NCBI GenBank assembly: GCA_019912665.1
Contig: JAIOIE010000018.1
Coordinates: 124,001 to 188,000, forward strand
DNA: 64,000 bases
Direction of reading: 5' to 3'
DNA from: Deltaproteobacteria bacterium
GTDB taxonomy: Bacteria > Desulfobacterota > GWC2-55-46
Shown here piece by piece: positions 47,175-54,295 of this stretch. The notes beneath the pieces were generated by a model. The model was not told where the DNA came from. It saw only the letters and a list, made by a program, of their open reading frames with translations, and searched no databases. The stretch's first letter is position 1; each line of letters starts with the position of its first letter. Both the position numbers and the translations under genes were made by a program.

Positions 47175-48368
47175 TCACATCCTCGCCCCGAGCTGGAATA
47201 CAGGCATGTACATAAGGACGACTATCGCGCCGATAACGAGACCCATGATAATCATAAGCGCAGGCTCTATGAGTTTGGTAAGGACGTCCACCCTGTGCTC
47301 GACTTCCTGCTCATGGAAATCGGCTATTTCCTCGCACATGGCCTGAAGGCTTGCCGACCTCTCGCCGGCCGTGAACATGCGTAGAGTTATCTCCGGCATG
47401 AGCGCCGCCCCGGCCATGGCCTCTGAGGCCGAGCCCCCCTCCCTCACTTTCCTGACCGCAAGCTCAAGCTTCCTTTCGAGGACGGAGTTGTCGAGCACGC
47501 TTTTTGACATGCCCATGGCCTCTGGGAGCGTTATCCCCGACCTCAAAAGCATCCCCAGGGTACGGCTGAACTTCGCGACTGAATACCCCCTGTATATGTC
47601 CCCTATTCCGGGAGCCTGCAGCTTGAGCCTGTCCAGGAAACCCCTGCCCGAGCCGGTCTTGAGATAATATCTCAGAAGGAAAATGGCGATGAAAACGGCT
47701 GGCGGGAAGAAGAGCGCGTTGGCCCTCATGAAATCCGAAACGGCCATGAGGGCCCGCGTACCAAAAGATAGCTCCGATTCGGAGCTCATGTAAACGCCTG
47801 CAAAAGACGGCACCACGTAGGTGATCAGAAAGGCCACCACAAGGAGGCTCGCCCCGGCGAGTATCATGGGATACGATGCCGCTGACACCACCTTTTTCCT
47901 GACCGCTTCCATCCTCTTCTGAAAATCTATGTAACCTTTAATAGAGGGTATCAGGTCCCCCGTCCTTTCCCCGGCCGCTATCGTCGAGATATAGAGGGAC
48001 GGGAAAACTGAAGGATGCGCCTTCAGAGCTTCTGAAAACGGGTGCCCTGATTTTATGTCCTTGACCACCCTTTCGAGAATTGCCGAGAGTGCCTGGCTGG
48101 TCGCGCTCTTCTGTAACGTCTCAAGTATCTCGACCAGCTGGAGGCCCGCCTTGAGCAGGGTCAGAAAGCCCTGATTGAAGACAAGGAAGTCGCTGCCCGA
48201 GACCCGGCTCCTGAAGCCAGACATGGAGAAGCCCCCTGAGCGCACCTCCAAAGGGATGAGGCCTTCCTCTTCGAGCCTGCTCCTGGCCTCCTCAATATTA
48301 GCGGCCTCGACCTCCTTAAGAAAGACCCTGCCGTCCATAGTGCCTGTCTTCACCTTGAACCTTGCCAT
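47175..48368 (-). CDS. gspF: GspF/PilC-type inner-membrane platform protein
   Basis: 397 residues with the two T2SSF repeats (about 60-185 and 265-390), TM helices near 165-190, 215-235 and 365-390, and motifs SGHPFSEAL and AGERTGDLIPSI typical of the family. It forms the base on which the pseudopilus polymerises. Confidence 0.94.
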   Translation of the reverse strand: MARFKVKTGTMDGRVFLKEVEAANIEEARSRLEEEGLIPLEVRSGGFSMSGFRSRVSGSDFLVFNQGFLTLLKAGLQLVEILETLQKSATSQALSAILERVVKDIKSGHPFSEALKAHPSVFPSLYISTIAAGERTGDLIPSIKGYIDFQKRMEAVRKKVVSAASYPMILAGASLLVVAFLITYVVPSFAGVYMSSESELSFGTRALMAVSDFMRANALFFPPAVFIAIFLLRYYLKTGSGRGFLDRLKLQAPGIGDIYRGYSVAKFSRTLGMLLRSGITLPEAMGMSKSVLDNSVLERKLELAVRKVREGGSASEAMAGAALMPEITLRMFTAGERSASLQAMCEEIADFHEQEVEHRVDVLTKLIEPALMIIMGLVIGAIVVLMYMPVFQLGARM

Positions 48369-48380
48369 CCGGGATACCGC

Positions 48381-48869
48381 TTATGGTCTCTTATTTTTAG
48401 GTTCCTGCGGCACAAAAACAAATTGCCATTCGTTATAGAAATACCTGTTTTCGAAGCCTTTAAGCTCGGGCGGGAATCCTTGCTTCTTTATGGGTTCCGC
48501 TTGGCTCGAGCTCCTTACCCCCATGATGCCGCCGTCAGGGGCCCTTATGACCTCCCAGTCCGCCTCGCCCGTCATTGGGTCATGGTAGATTTTCCTAAGA
48601 TGGCGCTTTGTTACGGGGTATCTCGGGTCGTTGGCGAGGTCGTCGATGCTCCTGGGATACGTCTTCGCCCCGGGACTCTCGGAATAATACTTCCCTATCG
48701 CCCTCCTTATCTCCATCCCCCTGAAGATAAGCTCCTCTTCCTTTTCCCGCCGGACTTCGAAACTCCAGTATTTTCCGGCGGTCCCGGCCGCAAGCCCCAT
48801 TAAAGTTACCAAAAAAAGAAGGGACAGGTACGTAAACCCGCCGTTTCCGCCGCCCGTCCTACCATTCAT
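48381..48869 (-). CDS. Pseudopilin-like protein lacking Glu5
   Basis: 162 residues with a short leader (MNGRTGGGNGG) and prepilin cleavage site before FTYLSLLFLVTLMGLAAGTA. Position +5 of the mature protein is Ser, not the usual Glu. The rest has RREKEEELIFRGMEIRRAIG, typical of type II secretion minor pseudopilins in delta-type bacteria. Lack of Glu5 is the hallmark of GspK-like tip subunits, though this protein is much shorter than GspK. The start overlaps the previous gene by 11 nt. Confidence 0.82.
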   Translation of the reverse strand: MNGRTGGGNGGFTYLSLLFLVTLMGLAAGTAGKYWSFEVRREKEEELIFRGMEIRRAIGKYYSESPGAKTYPRSIDDLANDPRYPVTKRHLRKIYHDPMTGEADWEVIRAPDGGIMGVRSSSQAEPIKKQGFPPELKGFENRYFYNEWQFVFVPQEPKNKRP

Positions 48870-49227
48870 TGTAGGGGACCCCGTTTGTCCCTATGGCATT
48901 GCTCCCGCTTCTTACGTCATAGACACCCGGCTCTCCTTCTGCGTTCACTTCTATCCAGGTCCCGTCCGAGCCGGTAAAAGGGTCAACCGGAACGGCGCGT
49001 ATATATTTCTTTTCGGGAAGGACGGTAAGCGCATCGGGGTACGCGGCGTTGTCCGCGTAGTATTTGTCTATGGCGTCCCGCATCTTATAGAGGTTCTCCA
49101 AAAGAGCGGCCTCCCTGGCCTTAACCACAGAGTTCCTATATAGCGGCACGGCAATGCCTGCCAGGATGCCCACAAGCGTCAGGACTATCAGGACCTCGAC
49201 GAGGGTAAATCCGCGCTTACCAGTCAC
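48859..49227 (-). CDS. gspG: Major pseudopilin, GspG-like
   Basis: 122 residues from GTG 49227, giving the leader MTGKRG and a mature N-terminus FTLVEVLIVLTLVGILAGIA (Glu5 present). The C-terminal domain has DPFTGSDGTWIEV and ends GVPYNEW, as in GspG. The start overlaps the preceding pseudopilin gene by 11 nt. An ATG 16 codons upstream is possible but would give an unusually long leader. Confidence 0.82.
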   Translation of the reverse strand: MTGKRGFTLVEVLIVLTLVGILAGIAVPLYRNSVVKAREAALLENLYKMRDAIDKYYADNAAYPDALTVLPEKKYIRAVPVDPFTGSDGTWIEVNAEGEPGVYDVRSGSNAIGTNGVPYNEW

Positions 49228-49690
49228 GGTAGTAAGTGCCGTCGATTGCCTGTCCTTCGCTCTTGGAATACACATCGAAAACGTCATCGCCCTCTTCAGG
49301 TTCATCCGGCGGGCTCTGGTAGCTCCTGAGACCCCAGGTCTCTTCCGGCCCGATATCCTTGTCCTCGGCCATTGGGTCACGCGGGACCCGCCGCAGGAAC
49401 CGTATCATCTTTCCGGACTGGGGCGAGGCGGCGTCCTCAATTCCCTCTACGAGCGTCATGAGGTCTGGCGGATAGCCGGACTCGCCTATGCTTTTTTTTA
49501 TCCTGCCCTCGTCCCAGGCCCGTTTATAATCGTCGATAGCCGTCCTTATGACGCGCAGGTTCTGCCTGAGCTCGGCCTCCTTCGCCCGCTTTGATGAGAG
49601 CTGGGAAAGGGGCATTATTACCGCCGCAAGTATGGCGATTATCGAGACCGTTATTACAAGCTCGATGTAGGTGAAGCCGTTTTTGTCCAT
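49217..49690 (-). CDS. Pseudopilin (GspG/H-like)
   Basis: 157 residues with leader MDKNG and mature FTYIELVITVSIIAILAAVI (Glu5 present), helix ELRQNLRVIRTAIDDYK, and VPRDPMAEDKDIGPEETW near the C-terminus. It resembles GspG-type proteins with an insertion. It lies directly after the secretin gene. Confidence 0.85.
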   Translation of the reverse strand: MDKNGFTYIELVITVSIIAILAAVIMPLSQLSSKRAKEAELRQNLRVIRTAIDDYKRAWDEGRIKKSIGESGYPPDLMTLVEGIEDAASPQSGKMIRFLRRVPRDPMAEDKDIGPEETWGLRSYQSPPDEPEEGDDVFDVYSKSEGQAIDGTYYRDW

Positions 49691-49699
49691 ATTGCGGCC

Positions 49700-51544
49700 T
49701 TATTGCTGCAGAGGCGGAGGGCTGAAAGGCTGCTGCGGCTGAGTGAACTCCGGCATGGGCACAGGGACGGGACGGGAAGGCTCCTCTGGCGCGCTCTGCT
49801 CAGCTGAAAAACCTTCCAGGGCGGGCCTGGCCGAAGGGAACTCGTCCCTGCCCGACATGAATCCCCTGCCCGGCTCATCCGGCACTTCCAGCCTGCGTAC
49901 CACATGGGGCGTGATGGAGAGGAGCACCTCCGTCTTCACCGAGCTGTCATCCACATTGGAGAAGAGCCTCCCCAGGAGTGGGACGTCGCCTATGAGCGGC
50001 AGCTTTGCAGTACTCTTCCTTTCCTCGTCGTTGATGAGGCCCCCGAATATCTGGGTCTCGCCGTCACGGAGGCGGAGCATCGTCTCGGTGTTCCTTGTGC
50101 CGATCTGGTACGCGACGGTCCCTGCGGACGTTACCGTTTTCGTGCCGAGGGAGCTTACTTCAAGGCCGAGCTTCAGGTCTACTTCGTCGCTCTGCCTTAC
50201 GGTTGGCTCTACCGTGAGCTTAAGACCCACGTCCTGGTACTGGATGTTCTCGGAAGTAACGCCCTGGTTGACGGTCGTCGTAATTATCGGCACCCTGTCG
50301 CCTATGTGTATCCTGGCCTTTCCGTTGTTCTTGACCCTTATACGGGGATTAGCCAGTATGTTCGCGTCGAGGTCCTCTTTTTTTATGTTCAGGATGGCGC
50401 TTGGCAGGGTCACGAGGAGGTCGCCGCTTGAAAGCTTACCGAGCTCTCGGAGCGTAATGGAGCCCGCCGTGGTCGGGATGCTGGCGGTCAGGGCGTCAGG
50501 CGAGAGGTCGATCCCGAGATTCGAGGCCTTGGTCCTGTTTATCTCGAGGATACTTACCTCCAGCACAACCTCGGAATCCGCAAGGTCTATTGAGTCGAGC
50601 ACCTTCTGCGCGAGGTCGATGACATCGGGCCTCGCCCTCACCATTATTGCGTTAAGCTCCTCATGCACCGCGATGTCCCGGGCCCTGAGCATCGTCTTAA
50701 GGAGGTTCACGGTCTTCTTCGCGTCGCTGTTCGAGAGATAGAAGACCTTTATCATGAGTTCCTCGTATTGGGCGATCTTCTGAGCGTTTGCCGGATAGAT
50801 TATGATCGTGTTTTCGTTCACGACCTTCTTTCCGAGCTTGCTTGTCATGAGAAGCAGGTCCAGCGCCTGCTGGAAGGTGGCGTCCTTCAGGAAGACCGTA
50901 ATCCGCTCATCCCTGACCTCGGAGTCGAACATGAAATTTATCCCCGAGAGCTTAGATACGACCTCAAAAGCCTTCTTTACGCCAGCCTCCCTGAACTCGA
51001 GGGTTATTGGAGCGGTCGACCTGATGCTGAGCTCAAAACCGTCCAGGACGAGCTTCTGCTGGCTCTTTAGCTTCTCAAGCTCCATGGCCGCGGCATGGTT
51101 TTCAGGGTTGAGGTCGATAGCCCGCTTGAATGCGGCCTTCGCGTCGCGCTCCTTTCCATTCGTAAGCGCCTCTAGCCCCTTCCCATAATAATAGAGGGAA
51201 TCCATGACGCGGCGGGTCCGGTTCATGGAGGCGCGTGACTTCTCAAGCGACGGCTCAAGGAGAAGGGCGGCCTGGAACTCAAGTAGCGCGGCCTCATGAT
51301 TGCCCTTCTCAAGGTGTTCCTCGCCTCTATGATGGTGTATCTGGGCGGCCTCGAACTTCGCCTTGTGATACTTGAGCCTGAAGCTTAGATCGGCTGGGTC
51401 CTTCTGATAGAGGTCGCGGTAGATAAGGACTGCCTCGTCCCACTGGCCTAAAGATGCCAGTTTATCAGCATCCCTCGCCATCAGCGCGGATGAACATCCG
51501 GTTGTCAAAACAAGGCTGATTATCAGCAGAGTCGCTTTGAACAT
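49700..51544 (-). CDS. gspD: GspD-type secretin lipoprotein with TPR-like N-terminus
   Basis: About 614 residues. From the ATG at 51544 the signal MFKATLLIISLVLTTGC ends in a lipobox. Then come TPR-like helices (about 25-150: LASLGQWDEAVLIYRDLYQK, EKGNHEAALLEFQAALLLEP, KDAKAAFKRAIDLNPEN type), secretin/TonB short N domains (VKKAFEVVSKLSGINFMFDS), an NolW-like domain and the secretin core (NPRIRVKNNGKARIHIGDRV to LLSITPHVVR), ending in a Pro-rich tail. It forms the outer-membrane channel. Two earlier in-frame starts exist, with weak Shine-Dalgarno. Confidence 0.9.
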   Translation of the reverse strand: MFKATLLIISLVLTTGCSSALMARDADKLASLGQWDEAVLIYRDLYQKDPADLSFRLKYHKAKFEAAQIHHHRGEEHLEKGNHEAALLEFQAALLLEPSLEKSRASMNRTRRVMDSLYYYGKGLEALTNGKERDAKAAFKRAIDLNPENHAAAMELEKLKSQQKLVLDGFELSIRSTAPITLEFREAGVKKAFEVVSKLSGINFMFDSEVRDERITVFLKDATFQQALDLLLMTSKLGKKVVNENTIIIYPANAQKIAQYEELMIKVFYLSNSDAKKTVNLLKTMLRARDIAVHEELNAIMVRARPDVIDLAQKVLDSIDLADSEVVLEVSILEINRTKASNLGIDLSPDALTASIPTTAGSITLRELGKLSSGDLLVTLPSAILNIKKEDLDANILANPRIRVKNNGKARIHIGDRVPIITTTVNQGVTSENIQYQDVGLKLTVEPTVRQSDEVDLKLGLEVSSLGTKTVTSAGTVAYQIGTRNTETMLRLRDGETQIFGGLINDEERKSTAKLPLIGDVPLLGRLFSNVDDSSVKTEVLLSITPHVVRRLEVPDEPGRGFMSGRDEFPSARPALEGFSAEQSAPEEPSRPVPVPMPEFTQPQQPFSPPPLQQ

Positions 51545-51686
51545 CAAGTTTAACCAACTACAAAAAATTAGGTCCTCAAAAAAACTCAGTTTCATTCTAT
51601 TTACCACATATTATAGTTCAAGTCTCTAATCCATATTTTCCCGTACGCCGCTCCTGTTGAAAAGGGCGTTTTGAGCTTAAGCCGCG

Positions 51687-51896
51687 CTATTGCACCGTTA
51701 TGAAGTAGAGGGGGACCTTGCCATAAGACTCTACGATGCGGCCCTTTTGGCTCTCGTCAGGGGCTGCCTGAAGGCTGCTCAGCTCAAACGCGAGGGGGTC
51801 GCCTTTTGGATTTTGCGCCGTTTCCGCCCATGAATTCCCGGCGATAAAAACCAGGATGAAAATCCCCCAGAAAAGTCCGATACGCCAGCGTGCCAT
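51687..51896 (-). CDS. Small exported protein at the head of the secretion operon
   Basis: 69 residues from the ATG at 51896, which has GGGGGA six bases upstream. The signal peptide MARWRIGLFWGIFILVFIAG ends near SWA-E, leaving a mature peptide of about 45 residues (QNPKGDPLAFELSS to the VPLYFITVQ end). No family is recognised. Position 142 nt before the secretin gene suggests an accessory role. Confidence 0.6.
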   Translation of the reverse strand: MARWRIGLFWGIFILVFIAGNSWAETAQNPKGDPLAFELSSLQAAPDESQKGRIVESYGKVPLYFITVQ

Positions 51897-51930
51897 CGAA
51901 TCCCCCATAAAACGAAAGAATTTGAGAAAC

Positions 51931-51973
51931 AAAAAAGCCTTCACGGCAGGAATTGGATTCCCACCAGGAAGGC
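51931..51973 (-). terminator. Terminator-like hairpin in the leader of the secretion operon
   Basis: On the minus strand gccttc (51973-51968) pairs with gaaggc (51942-51937), with an inner GGAAT-cca-ATTCC type stem, followed by TTTTTT (51936-51931). It lies about 35 nt upstream of the first gene of the operon, which suggests attenuation. Confidence 0.55.
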
Positions 51974-52620
51974 GCCATTGCCCTTAAATCCAGAAAGCCG
52001 CCATGACTTCTCGGTTTTTTTATTTTGAATACCTAGGGTTATTTGGAAAAAGCCGTTCTCGAAAAGCTGAGCTTATCGGCATATTGATCATACAAGATGC
52101 TGCGAATGGCATTCCGCCAAAATGACGGAAGGGTCCGCTTTTTTTTGGGGCAAGCCGGAATAAAGGCGTACCGTCTTATACATAATGCATCAAAATTTGT
52201 CAATACCGTTTTGCGCTCTTTTCACCTGCTTTCATAAAACACAAGCCGAACGTGAATACAATACAGAAGAGTTGAATAGATTTAATTCACCTATAAAAAC
52301 AGCGTGATAGCATTGCATTGGAATGCCGGACATAACATGTTTGCTTCAAACTCTCCTGTCAGGCGACCTCATCGTGCCTTAAACGCAGCGATTAATCTGT
52401 GTTTACAGGTTTATCGCTTAATTATTACAGCACGCAGGGCTTTTTACGCGCTTTTAGCATCTGCCCCCGTCAGCTTTAATCCTGAAAACTCCGGAAAAGC
52501 CGGCCTTCTTGACGCTGCCATCGGCCCTGTGATACTTGAAATAGGACGAATTTGGTTCAAATTTTCTTTTTGCATGGTTTGCGCGAAAAATCCGCTACGC
52601 CATGCCCAAGGAGGTGCGAC
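51974..52620. other. Gene-free region between the secretion operon and the SnoaL gene
   Basis: About 650 AT-richer bases containing the divergent promoters of both units. I compared the part before the leader hairpin with the c-di-GMP-I (GEMM) riboswitch pattern and found no convincing match. A tttttttt tract (52139-52146) and several short inverted repeats are present. Confidence 0.4.
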
Positions 52621-53079
52621 ATGGAAGCCCGCAAGTTCAATATCGAGGACATAGAAGAGGAGAATCTTTCGAAGTTCGACGACCTGGACTACAACGTCTT
52701 TTCCGGCCAGAAATGGGACCAGTTCCGGAGGAGCCACCACAAGGACATTGTCGTGCACTGGCCCGACGGCCGCGAGACCAGGGGCCTCGACGTGCACATA
52801 AAGGACCTTAAGGAGATGTTCGTCTACGCGCCTGATACGCACATAAAGGAGCACCCCATAAGGATCGCCCAGGGCGAATTGACGGCCGTGATGGGCATAA
52901 TGGAGGGCACCTTCTCAAAGCCGATGCCGGTCGGGAACGGCCAGACAATACAGCCGACCGGAAAGTCTTTCAGGCTTTCAATGGCGACCATCGGGCGCTG
53001 GAAGGACGGCGTGATGGTCGAGGAGTGGCTCTTCTGGGACAATAAGGCGTTCATGAAGCAGATAGGTCTTCTGGAGTAG
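52621..53079 (+). CDS. SnoaL-like polyketide-cyclase/ester-cyclase family protein
   Basis: 152 residues, NTF2-like fold, with the family pattern HHKDIVVHWPDGRETRGLDV (about 39-58), LKEMFVYAPDTHI and WKDGVMVEEWLFWDNKAFMKQ. AAGGAGGTG lies just before the ATG. SnoaL-like proteins include cyclases and many with unknown small-molecule ligands; the substrate is unknown. It stands alone with no biosynthetic genes nearby. Confidence 0.85.
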   Translation: MEARKFNIEDIEEENLSKFDDLDYNVFSGQKWDQFRRSHHKDIVVHWPDGRETRGLDVHIKDLKEMFVYAPDTHIKEHPIRIAQGELTAVMGIMEGTFSKPMPVGNGQTIQPTGKSFRLSMATIGRWKDGVMVEEWLFWDNKAFMKQIGLLE

Positions 53080-53249
53080 GCCGAAAAACCAGCTTCTGGA
53101 TGAACCACAGGCAGCAAGCCGCGGGGTATCGCACCCAAATCCCCTCCCCATTGACAGGGGAGGGTTTTATATCCTTCCTGTAGCAAACTACGGGAATTCT
53201 CAAGTTAAGCGCGGAATATCGATGCCGCTATTGCTACCAGGGCGGAAGG

Positions 53250-54182
53250 TCAGACAGCCATTTTCCTGCGGTGCACATGGAAGCGTTTCCATAAGAAAAC
53301 CGGCATGGATACCGAGACCACGAGAGCGGCCTCGATCGCCCAGCGGATGAGCGCCTTCCAGGCTGTAACCCAGTCTCCCGCGACTACTCCCATGCTCACG
53401 AGCGCGGCCGTGGGGATAAGCGCAAGCCCGATCATCACGCCGGCAGTAAGTATCGAGCGGTGCGAGGCTATGAGGATCGCGCCGGCCGCGCTTGCCGCCG
53501 CGGAAATGATCAGCGACGAAAAAGACGGCGTAGTCCAGTACGAGACAAGCCTCCCGGCCCCGATGTAATATTCGCCTCCTGAAAGAAGCGTCGCGCCCTT
53601 TACGCCGATCGTTATCGCGCCCAGGAACGCGCCCGCAAGGAGGGCCGCGTATCCGAGCGCCACGCTCCTTAGCCCCCGCCTCCATGCGCCGGACCTTGCG
53701 ACGATCCCGAGAGTTATGCGGATAAAAGGCTCGAACCCCGGCGCAATGACCATTGCCGCAAGGACGAGGTGGAGCGTGCCGGTCGAGATCCCCGCGGCGG
53801 TAATGAAACCCGCTATGGCCATGAGGCCCAGCACATTCGGCGTGGGGCTGGACTCGCTTACGAGCGTTGCTTCCATCTCCTCCCATGCGGCCTCGCTCGA
53901 ATCGCGCACCACCTCGTGATTGAAATCCCTTGAAATGACGCTTACGGGCACGCTCGATGAAATGTGAGCGTCCGGGCCGCCCGTCAGGCCGTGCTCGTCA
54001 AGAAGGCGCATCAGGTCGGGCAGATTCCGGTTCAAAACCTCTATGGATAGCGCGTCTCCCGGCGGTTTTATGCTCGAGGCGCGGCTCGCCTGGACGCTCA
54101 TCACCCCCTTGGCCGCGAGCAGGGCCTTTAGAAGGGCATTAGTTTTATCCGGAGAGAGGATTATGTTGATTCGTCGGGCCAT
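53250..54182 (-). CDS. DUF389-family membrane protein
   Basis: 310 residues: an N-terminal soluble domain (about 1-100, INIILSPDKTNALLKALLAA) and six or so TM helices. The DUF389 signature is visible in LHLVLAAMVIAPGFEPFIRI and GVMIGLALIPTAALVSMG. The function of the family is unknown. It runs divergently from the restriction-modification gene and is monocistronic. Confidence 0.87.
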   Translation of the reverse strand: MARRINIILSPDKTNALLKALLAAKGVMSVQASRASSIKPPGDALSIEVLNRNLPDLMRLLDEHGLTGGPDAHISSSVPVSVISRDFNHEVVRDSSEAAWEEMEATLVSESSPTPNVLGLMAIAGFITAAGISTGTLHLVLAAMVIAPGFEPFIRITLGIVARSGAWRRGLRSVALGYAALLAGAFLGAITIGVKGATLLSGGEYYIGAGRLVSYWTTPSFSSLIISAAASAAGAILIASHRSILTAGVMIGLALIPTAALVSMGVVAGDWVTAWKALIRWAIEAALVVSVSMPVFLWKRFHVHRRKMAV

Positions 54183-54295
54183 TTCATCCTGCCTTGTTCA
54201 GGTGCTTTTATGATTATACCCGAGCAAAGCCGCCCATCTGGGCATCGCTTCCTATTCTCTTCAAAAAGCCTTCATTCCATGTTACATTGTGCCCC

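Noticed and set aside
51897-52160. c-di-GMP-I (GEMM) riboswitch before the secretion operon
   Set aside because: The conserved GEMM core (GCAAAGCC ... GGGUnACC pattern with its GAAA tetraloop helix) could not be located; only the terminator hairpin is supported.
52060-52160. Sigma54 (-24/-12) promoter near TGGCGGAATGCC
   Set aside because: GG and GC are 13 bases apart instead of 10, so the geometry does not fit.
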